This document shows positions 1-5,409 of a stretch of DNA of 6,252 nucleotides, in pieces (position 1 is the stretch's first letter; each line of letters starts with the position of its first letter). The DNA comes from CAVOBC01 sp963693635. Its GTDB lineage: Bacteria > Pseudomonadota > Gammaproteobacteria > Pseudomonadales > Azotimanducaceae. Under the pieces are notes generated by a model that saw only the letters and a program-made list of their open reading frames with translations, searched no databases and had not been told where the DNA came from. Position numbers and translations under genes: made by a program. Location of the stretch: NCBI GenBank assembly GCA_963693635.1, contig CAVOBC010000292.1, forward strand, positions 1 through 6,252, read 5' to 3'.

Positions 1-1509
1 GACATCTGCCTTCATGATGGAGTGATGGATGACCTGATTGTCTGGCACCTCACCCCGTTCCCGTGTCTCCTCGTCATTCAGCAGGTGGTACGAGTTGCCG
101 CCGGAGCGGGATAGCTGAATCTCGTCCGGGTCGGTCAACACGTTGAGGCGGTTGAACACCCGGTGGGCAAGGCGGTAGTAATGCAGATGCAGTCGATACC
201 GACTGAGGTCAGTCAAGACCTGCAACCAAACATCCGATAGCTCGTCTTTGTATCGTCGCTGGGATAGCTCCGCGAACTTGTTCAGGTTGTCGAGAACGTA
301 TCCCCTTCCCTCATTATTGCCCTGGTCCATCCGCGCCGGGATCTTCTTTGCGTCGATGCCGGCAACGTAGCGACAGGCTTGTGCGACGTCGATGTTTTGA
401 CTGAACTTCTCATTCCACTCATCGCCCAGTATGTGACCGCCAATGATCATCCGAAGGTGTTCCGGGTCCGGCGCGAAACGACGTTTGGCTTCTGCAACGA
501 CCTTGCTTAGCTTTTTGAGATCAGAGCGGAAGCCCCACCAGGCTTTATAACCTTGTTCCTCCTTGAGCGCATCGGCCGCCTCGTCGTGCAGATTCTCGTC
601 GAACAGCAAACGGACATTACCGGGTTCGTCTAACCAGCAAAACGCAGCGGACAGCTTGTCACTCTGATCCTCGGCGCGACCCAGAAACGGTTGTGACGCA
701 AAGAGGCCCCGCAATTCGTCAAAGACCTCGCTCGGACCTCCGTCCGCTTTCTCCGGGGCCTGCAAAGGCCTGACCGGTAGGCTGCCGAGCGCCATGGCCA
801 GCAGGTCTTCGAGGCCGGCAACGGCGGTGTTGAAGTCCTTGGCACCCCAGTCCCAGAAGCCGTAGTTGTCCATCAGCAGCATGTCGTCGTCCGGCCACAT
901 CGCACACAACATGGGGTTGAAGAGAAGAATGACGCCTTCGGGCAACTTGTCGAACAGATACTGCCCTCGAAGCTGCTTCAGATGATTCGAATCAGCGCGT
1001 TGGAGGTTGCGAAACAAGTGACGGCAGACCCCGTAGTGCAGGTCTGCGTACTGGCGACGAAATTCGGTGGCGCGTTCCTGGGTTGTCAGCAAGCCGCGCG
1101 AGCCTGCCTGTTGCTGCTGTGCTATCGCCTCGTTGAGTTGGCTCGCGTATTCGCCGAGGCGAAACCTGACCTCCATGATGATGACTTTCGGGACCGCAAA
1201 CTGCGACACGTTGAACTGATCAGGTGTCAGGTCAACCTCGATCCGGTGCAGGGCCGCGGTCATCATTTCCGTGTAACGAGTGCGCAACTGTGTCATGCCG
1301 TCGGCGGTCTGGTTGTCCAACCGTCTGCCAGCGATCGCCTTTTTTACCTGATCCTCGGTCACTTCTTTCATCTGAAAGATGAAGTCGTCGCTCAGTTGAA
1401 CATCAACGTGGAAGTTATCGTTGCCTTTGTTCAATCCGGAGCAGTCAAGTCGGATAGATCGCGGGACGCGAACGCCCTTGATCAGATCCGCAACGGATTC
1501 GATTTTCAT
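1..1509 (-). CDS. Large uncharacterised protein, C-terminal part outside the window
   Basis: The minus strand reads open without a stop from an ATG at 1509 to the window edge, giving 503 residues with no end in view. The start is supported by GAGG (1518-1521) eight bases upstream. An ATG at 1523 is followed at once by a stop in its own frame. The protein looks soluble and mixed in charge, with no signal peptide and no clear membrane segment. Visible landmarks are a Gln run (131-134), a hydrophobic stretch followed by an acidic and aromatic patch (about 193-222, with PDDD at 206-209 and FWDWG at 218-222), and a charged, probably helical region from about 300 onward. I do not recognise a named family in these residues. 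The last ones (IMKADV) resemble the first strand of class III nucleotidyl cyclases, where the Asp binds metal. That is a guess from six residues. It lies downstream of the AmrS gene on the same strand after 197 bases, so co-transcription is possible but not shown. Confidence 0.82.
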   Translation of the reverse strand, partial: MKIESVADLIKGVRVPRSIRLDCSGLNKGNDNFHVDVQLSDDFIFQMKEVTEDQVKKAIAGRRLDNQTADGMTQLRTRYTEMMTAALHRIEVDLTPDQFNVSQFAVPKVIIMEVRFRLGEYASQLNEAIAQQQQAGSRGLLTTQERATEFRRQYADLHYGVCRHLFRNLQRADSNHLKQLRGQYLFDKLPEGVILLFNPMLCAMWPDDDMLLMDNYGFWDWGAKDFNTAVAGLEDLLAMALGSLPVRPLQAPEKADGGPSEVFDELRGLFASQPFLGRAEDQSDKLSAAFCWLDEPGNVRLLFDENLHDEAADALKEEQGYKAWWGFRSDLKKLSKVVAEAKRRFAPDPEHLRMIIGGHILGDEWNEKFSQNIDVAQACRYVAGIDAKKIPARMDQGNNEGRGYVLDNLNKFAELSQRRYKDELSDVWLQVLTDLSRYRLHLHYYRLAHRVFNRLNVLTDPDEIQLSRSGGNSYHLLNDEETRERGEVPDNQVIHHSIMKADV

Positions 1510-1706
1510 TGCCCTTACCTCATCTCGTCCCTGCGCCACCCACAGTGCGCGGGATGGCTGTCAAGGCCTGTGCTTCAGCCAGCCGTCGCTGACGTCCGCG
1601 TTCAGGCCCCCTGCCACTCGCATCTGCCGAAAAGGTACCTCTTCAGCCGATTGCATGAAATCTGCCGTGCCACTGCTTCTTCGTTTGCCTCCCTGCCTCT
1701 GCTTCC
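1510..1706. other. Gap between AmrS and the uncharacterised gene; nested inverted repeat
   Basis: No credible gene is seen here. A 31-codon minus-strand reading frame (1656 to 1561) has no good ribosome site and no recognisable product. An inverted repeat is nested: GGCCTG (1565-1570) pairs with CAGGCC (1603-1608), and inside it TCAGC (1575-1579) pairs with GCTGA (1588-1592). It could form an intercistronic RNA structure, but no T-run follows on either strand, so it is not a typical intrinsic terminator. A perfect TTGACA sits on the minus strand at 1564-1559, but no -10-like hexamer follows at the right distance. Whether the downstream gene has its own promoter is unresolved. Confidence 0.4.
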
Positions 1707-2834
1707 TCACGGCGCACCCATTTTCACCACCTGGCGTTTCGGACCCCAGGTTCCCGGGGTCGCTTCAAACACCCCGGCCAGCGATTCTCCGCAGGTGGTG
1801 CAACCACCGTCGACATTGAGCGACCAGCCGCCGAGCGTATACCAATCCCGTGTTATGACTCGCTCTCCACAACCCGCACAGTAAGTCGAGTCGCTCGCTA
1901 CATTGTGCATATTCCCAGTGTAGACGTGGCGGATGCCATGCGCGCGAGCGATGTCGCGCGCCTGAAGCAGCGTCGTGGGTGGCGTCGGCGACTTGTCGAG
2001 CATGCGATAGTCGGGGTGGAATGCAGAAAAATGAATGGGAACGTCGGCGCCCAGATTGTCGATCACCCAGCGGCTCAGCGCTTCGATCTCGCTCGGGCTG
2101 TCGTTCTCCCCCGGGATCAAAAGGGTCGTCAGTTCCAGCCACACATCGGTCTCGTGATGCAGATAAAGCAACGTGTCCAGCACGTTGGCCAGATGACCGC
2201 CGCAGATCCGATGATAAAACTGTTCGGTGAATGCCTTGAGGTCGACATTCGCGGCATCCATGGCACCAAAGAGGCGTCGTCGCGGTTCGTCACACACATA
2301 TCCTGCGGTGACGGCGATGGACTTGACGCCCACTTCACGAGACGCTTCGGCAACATCAATTGCGTACTCAAGGAAGATGACAGGATCGTTGTAGGTATAC
2401 GCGATGCTGCGGCAACCACTTTCGCTCGCTGCCCGCGCAAGTTGCGCGGGACTTGCGGCGTCCGCCAGAGTGTCCATCTCTCGTGACTTGCTCATGTCCC
2501 AGTTCTGGCAGAACTTACATGCGAGATTGCAGCCCGCTGTTCCGAATGACAGGACCGGTGTGCCGGGGAGAAAGTGATAGAGCGGTTTCTTCTCAACTGG
2601 ATCGATGCAAAAACCGCTTGAGCGGCCGTAAGTCGTCAGGACGATCTCGTGGTCCTGACGGGCGCGGACGAAACATAGTCCGCTCTGACCTTCACGAAGT
2701 TTGCAGGCACGCGGACACACATCACACTGCAGCCGACCGTCGGGCAGGGCGTGCCAAAACTCTGTCTGAGCGGTCGTATTGGGCGGTTTCGCCGACCCGG
2801 CACCGAATTGCCAGGTTAAAAAAGAGGAAGACAT
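1707..2834 (-). CDS. amrS: AmmeMemoRadiSam system radical SAM enzyme (AmrS)
   Basis: This is a 375-residue radical SAM protein of the family found with Memo and AMMECR1 proteins, close to the usual family length. The SAM and [4Fe-4S] motif is GCNLACKFCQNW, with cysteines at 102, 106 and 109 (CX3CX2C). Before it lies a cysteine set at 37, 40, 44 and 54, then the family signature TTYGRSSGFCIDPVEKKPL (67-85). TYNDP at 147-151 is typical of the family. The C-terminus carries two CxxC pairs (319/322 and 345/348) that look like a zinc ribbon or auxiliary metal site. The reading frame is open far upstream, but ATG 2834 is the last start before the conserved core. Translation farther upstream is low-complexity and not protein-like, and an in-frame ATG at 2870 overlaps the candidate -10. 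The ribosome site at 2834 is weak. The family is sometimes annotated as a pyruvate formate-lyase activating enzyme-like protein. Its substrate is not established to my knowledge. Confidence 0.93.
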   Translation of the reverse strand: MSSSFLTWQFGAGSAKPPNTTAQTEFWHALPDGRLQCDVCPRACKLREGQSGLCFVRARQDHEIVLTTYGRSSGFCIDPVEKKPLYHFLPGTPVLSFGTAGCNLACKFCQNWDMSKSREMDTLADAASPAQLARAASESGCRSIAYTYNDPVIFLEYAIDVAEASREVGVKSIAVTAGYVCDEPRRRLFGAMDAANVDLKAFTEQFYHRICGGHLANVLDTLLYLHHETDVWLELTTLLIPGENDSPSEIEALSRWVIDNLGADVPIHFSAFHPDYRMLDKSPTPPTTLLQARDIARAHGIRHVYTGNMHNVASDSTYCAGCGERVITRDWYTLGGWSLNVDGGCTTCGESLAGVFEATPGTWGPKRQVVKMGAP

Positions 2835-2868
2835 TGACCAGGTCCCAGGTTGCCCGCAAGGATGTCGC

Positions 2869-2877
2869 ATTATCGCA
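2869..2877 (-). promoter_or_regulatory. Candidate extended -10 promoter for AmrS
   Basis: On the minus strand TGC-GATAAT (2877 to 2869) matches an extended -10 element (TGn followed by 5 of 6 bases of TATAAT). No good -35 is seen 16-18 bases upstream, which extended -10 promoters can tolerate. Transcription would begin near 2862, leaving a leader of about 28 bases before the ATG at 2834. This supports 2834 over 2870 as the start. It is a motif match only. Confidence 0.4.
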
Positions 2878-2902
2878 TAACGCCCAGTGGACCCTTGGCC
2901 AC

Positions 2903-2936
2903 AACCGACGGCCGGGCGCCCTGCCGATGTTCGGTT
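2903..2936. repeat. Imperfect nested inverted repeat
   Basis: AACCGA (2903-2908) pairs with TCGGTT (2931-2936), and the adjoining CGGC (2909-2912) pairs with GCCG (2923-2926). A four-base bulge (ATGT) lies on the right side. The loop contains the perfect palindrome GGGCGCCC (2914-2921). The ten base pairs could form a stable RNA hairpin or a protein site. It lies about 30 bases upstream of the candidate AmrS -10, so a regulatory role is plausible but unproven. Confidence 0.35.
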
Positions 2937-3119
2937 CCCTACAGTGGTGTTGTTGCCGGGCTTTTCCGTCGTGCTTGCGCCCAACGAGCGGCATCTGCCC
3001 TTCCGGCTGTCCTCCACAGGGTTGGAGAAAGGCCATGGATCCTGCTGGTGTGCAGGGCCCAAGAGCGCATTGGAACCCGGGTGCCAAAGTCGCACGGAAT
3101 TCGATACCGCATTCGGCAG

Positions 3120-3137
3120 GCATTCGGTACGGAATGC
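3120..3137. repeat. Near-palindrome, possible operator
   Basis: GCATTCGGTACGGAATGC is an 18-base near-palindrome centred on GTAC, with eight of nine base pairs matched and only the pair 3126/3131 mismatched. Part of the left arm (GCATTCGG) also occurs at 3109-3116, giving two copies 11 bases apart, about one helical turn. That pattern suits binding by a dimeric regulator. It lies about 100 bases upstream of the candidate plus-strand promoter. Confidence 0.35.
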
Positions 3138-3144
3138 GCGACAG

Positions 3145-3171
3145 GATAGGCCGGTCATGATGCGGCCTGTC
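3145..3171. repeat. GC-rich hairpin, 9-bp stem
   Basis: GATAGGCCG (3145-3153) pairs with CGGCCTGTC (3163-3171) over nine positions including one G-U pair, with a nine-base loop. No T-run follows on either strand, so it is not a standard intrinsic terminator. It sits directly next to the 3120-3137 near-palindrome, upstream of the Memo-AMMECR1 promoter candidate. Confidence 0.35.
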
Positions 3172-3239
3172 ATGGAACTAAAACAATGCGCCGCAGTGTT
3201 CCCTGTGCGACAGCGCGGTGATCCGGCACTATGCGATGC

Positions 3240-3248
3240 TGATAGAAT
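3240..3248 (+). promoter_or_regulatory. Candidate extended -10 promoter for Memo-AMMECR1
   Basis: TGA-TAGAAT (3240-3248) matches an extended -10 element, with the hexamer agreeing with TATAAT at 5 of 6 bases. The -35 position (about 3220-3225) does not resemble TTGACA. Transcription would start near 3255, giving a leader of about 36 bases before the TTG start. It would drive the fusion gene and the coupled acetyltransferase. Confidence 0.4.
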
Positions 3249-3277
3249 CCGGACCGACCTGCAGCCATGTGCCAACC

Positions 3278-3282
3278 GGAGG
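3278..3282 (+). promoter_or_regulatory. Shine-Dalgarno that selects a TTG start
   Basis: GGAGG at 3278-3282 lies eight bases before TTG 3291, an ideal spacing. The in-frame ATG at 3267 lies upstream of this site and would add eight residues that the Memo family does not have. Memo proteins usually begin a few residues before the R-K-P-A-x-A-G-x-F-Y-P-G signature, which fits TTG 3291. Confidence 0.75.
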
Positions 3283-3290
3283 ATTGCCCC

Positions 3291-4640
3291 TTGAACGCCG
3301 TGAGGAAGCCCGCCATCGCCGGATCTTTCTATCCTGGTGAGGCGAATGTTCTCGCCCGGGAGGTAGACGAGCTGCTGGCGACGGCGGCGACCGACGCACC
3401 TGCGCCAAAAGCCTGCATCGTGCCGCACGCAGGGCATGTCTACTCGGGGCAGCTCGCTGCAATGGTCTATGCACGGTTGCGCAACGCGACGACCCCGATC
3501 ACGCGGGTCGTGTTGCTGGGCCCTTCCCATCAAATCGCGTTTCGCGGGATTGCGACAAGCAACGCCCCTGCCTTCCAAACGCCACTCGGCGAGGTCCCGG
3601 TCGACCATGCGGCGATCAAGGAGATTGAGCGACTCGAAGGCGTGGGGGCACGCGAGGCCGCACACGCGACGGAGCACAGTGTCGAAGTCCACCTACCGTT
3701 TCTACAACGCTGCCTGAAGAATTTTCAACTGGTGCCGCTCGTGGTCGGCGACGCAACGCCGGGCCAGGTCGCGGATGTGCTTGAGGTTTTATGGGGTGGG
3801 CCTGAGACCCTCGTCGTGGTGAGCTCCGATCTCAGTCACTTCCATGACTACGACACGGCCCGCACACAGGACGCGCGCACCTCGCAGCGAATCACCGGGC
3901 TTGCGACCGATATTAGCGGAGAGGAAGCCTGCGGCTGCCGCCCGATCAACGGACTGACGACATTCGCGCGGCGCAGAGGGATCGGTTTGTCGGAGGTTGA
4001 TACCTGCAACTCTGGCGACACAGCGGGCGACCGCGTCCGCGTCGTCGGCTATGGGGCCTATGTGATGACAGATGACCAGGCAGGAAGCCTCGGCACTGCC
4101 GAGAAGCAGCAACTCTTGTATGTTGCGCGTGGCGCAATACACCACAAGCTCACGTCGAGGGACGACTACAACATCAACCTCGATCATTTCCCGGACGTGT
4201 TCAAGGTAGATGGCGCGGCCTTTGTTACCCTCAACCTGGGCGGGACATTGCGCGGCTGCATTGGATCCCTGTCTGCGCACCGAGCCCTCGCTGCTGATGT
4301 GGCCCACAACGCCCAGGCGGCCGCGTTCAATGATTCGCGATTCAAGCCGCTAACCCTCGCCGAGCTTCGATCGGTTGAGATTCACGTGTCAGTCCTCAGT
4401 CCGCCTGCCCCGATTAGCGTTGACAGCCACAGTGCGCTGCTGCGCGAGCTCCGACCGGGCATTGACGGGCTCATCTTCGAAGAGCGCGGTATGCGTGCGA
4501 CGTATTTACCGTCCGTGTGGGAACAGCTCCCAGACGCCGACACGTTTGTCTCGCAACTCCGCCAGAAGGCCGGATTGCCCGCAAGCGGTTGGGACGAATC
4601 GACCCGGGTCTACAGGTACACGACGGACGAATTTGCGTGA
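3291..4640 (+). CDS. amrB-amrA: Memo-AMMECR1 fusion protein (AmmeMemoRadiSam proteins B and A)
   Basis: The protein has 449 residues from the TTG start. Residues about 1-262 are a Memo-family domain, structurally related to class III non-heme iron dioxygenases (LigB fold). Signature stretches are RKPAIAGSFYPG (5-16), VPHAGHVYSG (44-53), LLGPSHQ (75-81), EHSVEVHLPF (128-137), VVSSDLSHF (176-184) and the CNSGD region (239-243). By alignment from memory, His46, His80 and Cys239 match the metal-binding His49, His81 and Cys244 of human MEMO1, so the site looks intact. Residues about 270-449 are an AMMECR1 domain with its hallmark LRGCIG hexapeptide at 320-325. In many genomes A and B are separate genes, whereas here they form one chain. 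The gene is divergent from the radical SAM partner and overlaps the next gene by four bases. The enzymatic role in bacteria is not established to my knowledge. The family assignment is secure. Confidence 0.95.
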   Translation: MNAVRKPAIAGSFYPGEANVLAREVDELLATAATDAPAPKACIVPHAGHVYSGQLAAMVYARLRNATTPITRVVLLGPSHQIAFRGIATSNAPAFQTPLGEVPVDHAAIKEIERLEGVGAREAAHATEHSVEVHLPFLQRCLKNFQLVPLVVGDATPGQVADVLEVLWGGPETLVVVSSDLSHFHDYDTARTQDARTSQRITGLATDISGEEACGCRPINGLTTFARRRGIGLSEVDTCNSGDTAGDRVRVVGYGAYVMTDDQAGSLGTAEKQQLLYVARGAIHHKLTSRDDYNINLDHFPDVFKVDGAAFVTLNLGGTLRGCIGSLSAHRALAADVAHNAQAAAFNDSRFKPLTLAELRSVEIHVSVLSPPAPISVDSHSALLRELRPGIDGLIFEERGMRATYLPSVWEQLPDADTFVSQLRQKAGLPASGWDESTRVYRYTTDEFA

Positions 4641-5203
4641 ACCTGGCGAGCGCAGCGTCGCCCCCGGAACAGATCCCGTGTGGCGAACGCATCCTTGTGA
4701 AGCTTGCACCCGAACATACCGGCGAGTTGTATACGGCGGCCCTTGAATCGATTGAGCATGTCCACCCCTTCCTTGCGTGGTGCCACCCCGGCTATCAGCG
4801 CGCGGAGAGCATTGGGTTTCTGGAAACGGTCGATCTGGACTGGCAGGCAGGGAGCAGTTTCACGTTTGGCATCTTCGATGGCCCCCGACTTGTCGGGGGC
4901 TGTGGCATTAGCCGCATCGATGATCATCCGGTCGGGAATCTGGGCTATTGGGTCCGGCACGGGGCGTTAGGACGAGGCATTGCCACGTCGGCAACGAGTG
5001 CGCTGGCGGCATGGGGCTTCAAACATCTCAAACTGCATCGAATCGAGATCATCATGGCGACCCATAACCACGCGAGCAGCGGTGTCGCGCGGGGGGTTGG
5101 TGCGACTTATGAGGGTGAACTGCGTAATCGGTTGTACCTCCATGGTGCGGCCTGCAACGCCTGGTGCTATTCATTGACGCCCGCCGATCTCAGTACCGGA
5201 TGA
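4637..5203 (+). CDS. RimJ/RimL-type GNAT N-acetyltransferase
   Basis: This is a 188-residue protein of the GNAT superfamily, in the branch that includes the ribosomal-protein N-terminal acetyltransferases RimJ and RimL. It would transfer acetyl from acetyl-CoA to an amine. The central strand and acetyl-CoA loop are seen as NLGYWVRHG (101-109) followed by GRGIAT (112-117). The C-terminal half has LHRIEI, the Asn-x-x-Ser helix region and the E-G-x-LRNRL motif common in this branch. The usual Lys or Glu in the VAxKxGA-type motif is replaced, giving VARGVGA. The chosen start is GTG 4637, where GTGA overlaps the stop of the preceding gene, a classic coupling arrangement. The resulting N-terminus has normal family length, while the in-frame ATG at 4517 would run 120 bases into the AMMECR1 domain. 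The Shine-Dalgarno is weak, which fits coupling. The substrate is unknown, and the link to the AmmeMemoRadiSam genes is inferred from the overlap. Confidence 0.9.
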   Translation: MNLASAASPPEQIPCGERILVKLAPEHTGELYTAALESIEHVHPFLAWCHPGYQRAESIGFLETVDLDWQAGSSFTFGIFDGPRLVGGCGISRIDDHPVGNLGYWVRHGALGRGIATSATSALAAWGFKHLKLHRIEIIMATHNHASSGVARGVGATYEGELRNRLYLHGAACNAWCYSLTPADLSTG

Positions 5204-5216
5204 GGGTGAGGGTGAG
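5201..5216 (+). repeat. Short tandem TGAGGG repeat at the GNAT stop codon
   Basis: TGAGGG occurs twice in tandem followed by a partial third copy (TGAG), beginning exactly at the stop codon of the acetyltransferase gene. It is too short for a confident function and may reflect slippage. Confidence 0.5.
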
Positions 5217-5294
5217 TTCGCGATCCGTCGGCGGGAGTCCCTCAGACCTCGCCCCGCATGACCCTCGAGGTATCTGAAGACTAACGTGTAACGC

Positions 5295-5310
5295 GCGCCG
5301 GGCACGGCGC
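5295..5310 (+). terminator. Possible terminator hairpin downstream of GNAT
   Basis: GCGCCG (5295-5300) and CGGCGC (5305-5310) form a perfect six-base-pair GC stem with a four-base loop. It lies between the acetyltransferase and the next gene's promoter, where a terminator would be expected. No T-run follows, so it is at best an atypical terminator. Confidence 0.3.
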
Positions 5311-5331
5311 AGGATCACGGTCTGTCATCCC

Positions 5332-5360
5332 TCAAATGCTGTAGTGTTCACGTCATTTGA
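5332..5360. promoter_or_regulatory. Inverted repeat around the ALDH -35, candidate operator
   Basis: TCAAATG (5332-5338) and CATTTGA (5354-5360) are perfect seven-base inverted arms separated by 15 bases. Their centres are 22 bases apart, about two helical turns. The candidate -35 (5347-5352) lies between the arms and the right arm falls in the promoter spacer. This is the geometry of an operator for a dimeric regulator. The regulator is not in this window. Confidence 0.42.
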
Positions 5361-5376
5361 AGGTCTCTCATATGAT
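5347..5376 (+). promoter_or_regulatory. Candidate sigma-70 promoter of the aldehyde dehydrogenase
   Basis: TTCACG (5347-5352, 4 of 6 matches to TTGACA) and TATGAT (5371-5376, 5 of 6 matches to TATAAT) are separated by 18 bases. Transcription would start near 5383, about 27 bases before the ATG at 5410, with the ribosome site inside that leader. A seven-codon open frame beginning at 5372 overlaps the -10 and is probably not translated. Confidence 0.42.
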
Positions 5377-5409
5377 GGAGCTATCGAGACGATAACGGGG
5401 GACCAGACG

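Larger units (their letters stand above)
2835..3290. other. Divergent intergenic region rich in inverted repeats
   Basis: These 456 bases separate the divergent AmrS and Memo-AMMECR1 genes. Candidate promoters sit near both ends, one per strand. Between them are several inverted repeats: 2903-2936, 3007-3019 (CTGT/ACAG), 3041-3056 (CCTGC/GCAGG), 3120-3137 and 3145-3171. Five of the six reading frames are open over roughly 2887-3123, yet the translations are rich in Arg, Pro, Gly and Ser, share no recognisable motif and start without ribosome sites. I read them as chance open frames in GC-rich DNA. The stretch may hold operators, a structured RNA or a decayed repeat, and the sequence alone does not decide between these. 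Confidence 0.5.

Noticed and set aside
1559..1564. Perfect TTGACA on the minus strand upstream of the uncharacterised gene
   Set aside because: No -10-like hexamer lies 16-18 bases downstream, where the sequence is GC-rich, so a promoter cannot be claimed.
1561..1656. Small 31-codon minus-strand gene between AmrS and the uncharacterised gene
   Set aside because: It has no convincing ribosome site, no recognisable product and a composition expected by chance.
982..1884. Plus-strand open frame of 300 codons
   Set aside because: It lies antisense to the uncharacterised gene and the end of AmrS. The translation has no recognisable motif and no ribosome site.
1905..2486. Plus-strand open frame of 193 codons
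   Set aside because: It is entirely antisense to the conserved radical SAM core, which is clearly the coding frame.
2453..3294. Overlapping plus-strand frames spanning the AmrS start and the spacer (235, 99 and 135 codons)
   Set aside because: The products look random, no Shine-Dalgarno is seen, and one is antisense to AmrS. They are open because the DNA is GC-rich and low in stops.
2835..3692. Upstream extension of AmrS to a 661-residue protein starting at 3692
   Set aside because: The extra 286 residues are Arg/Pro/Gly/Ser-rich with no family resemblance, and they run antisense through the start of the well-supported Memo domain. Known AmrS proteins are near 375 residues.
3789..4307. Minus-strand open frame of 172 codons
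   Set aside because: It is antisense to the Memo-AMMECR1 junction, whose plus-strand frame carries unmistakable family motifs.
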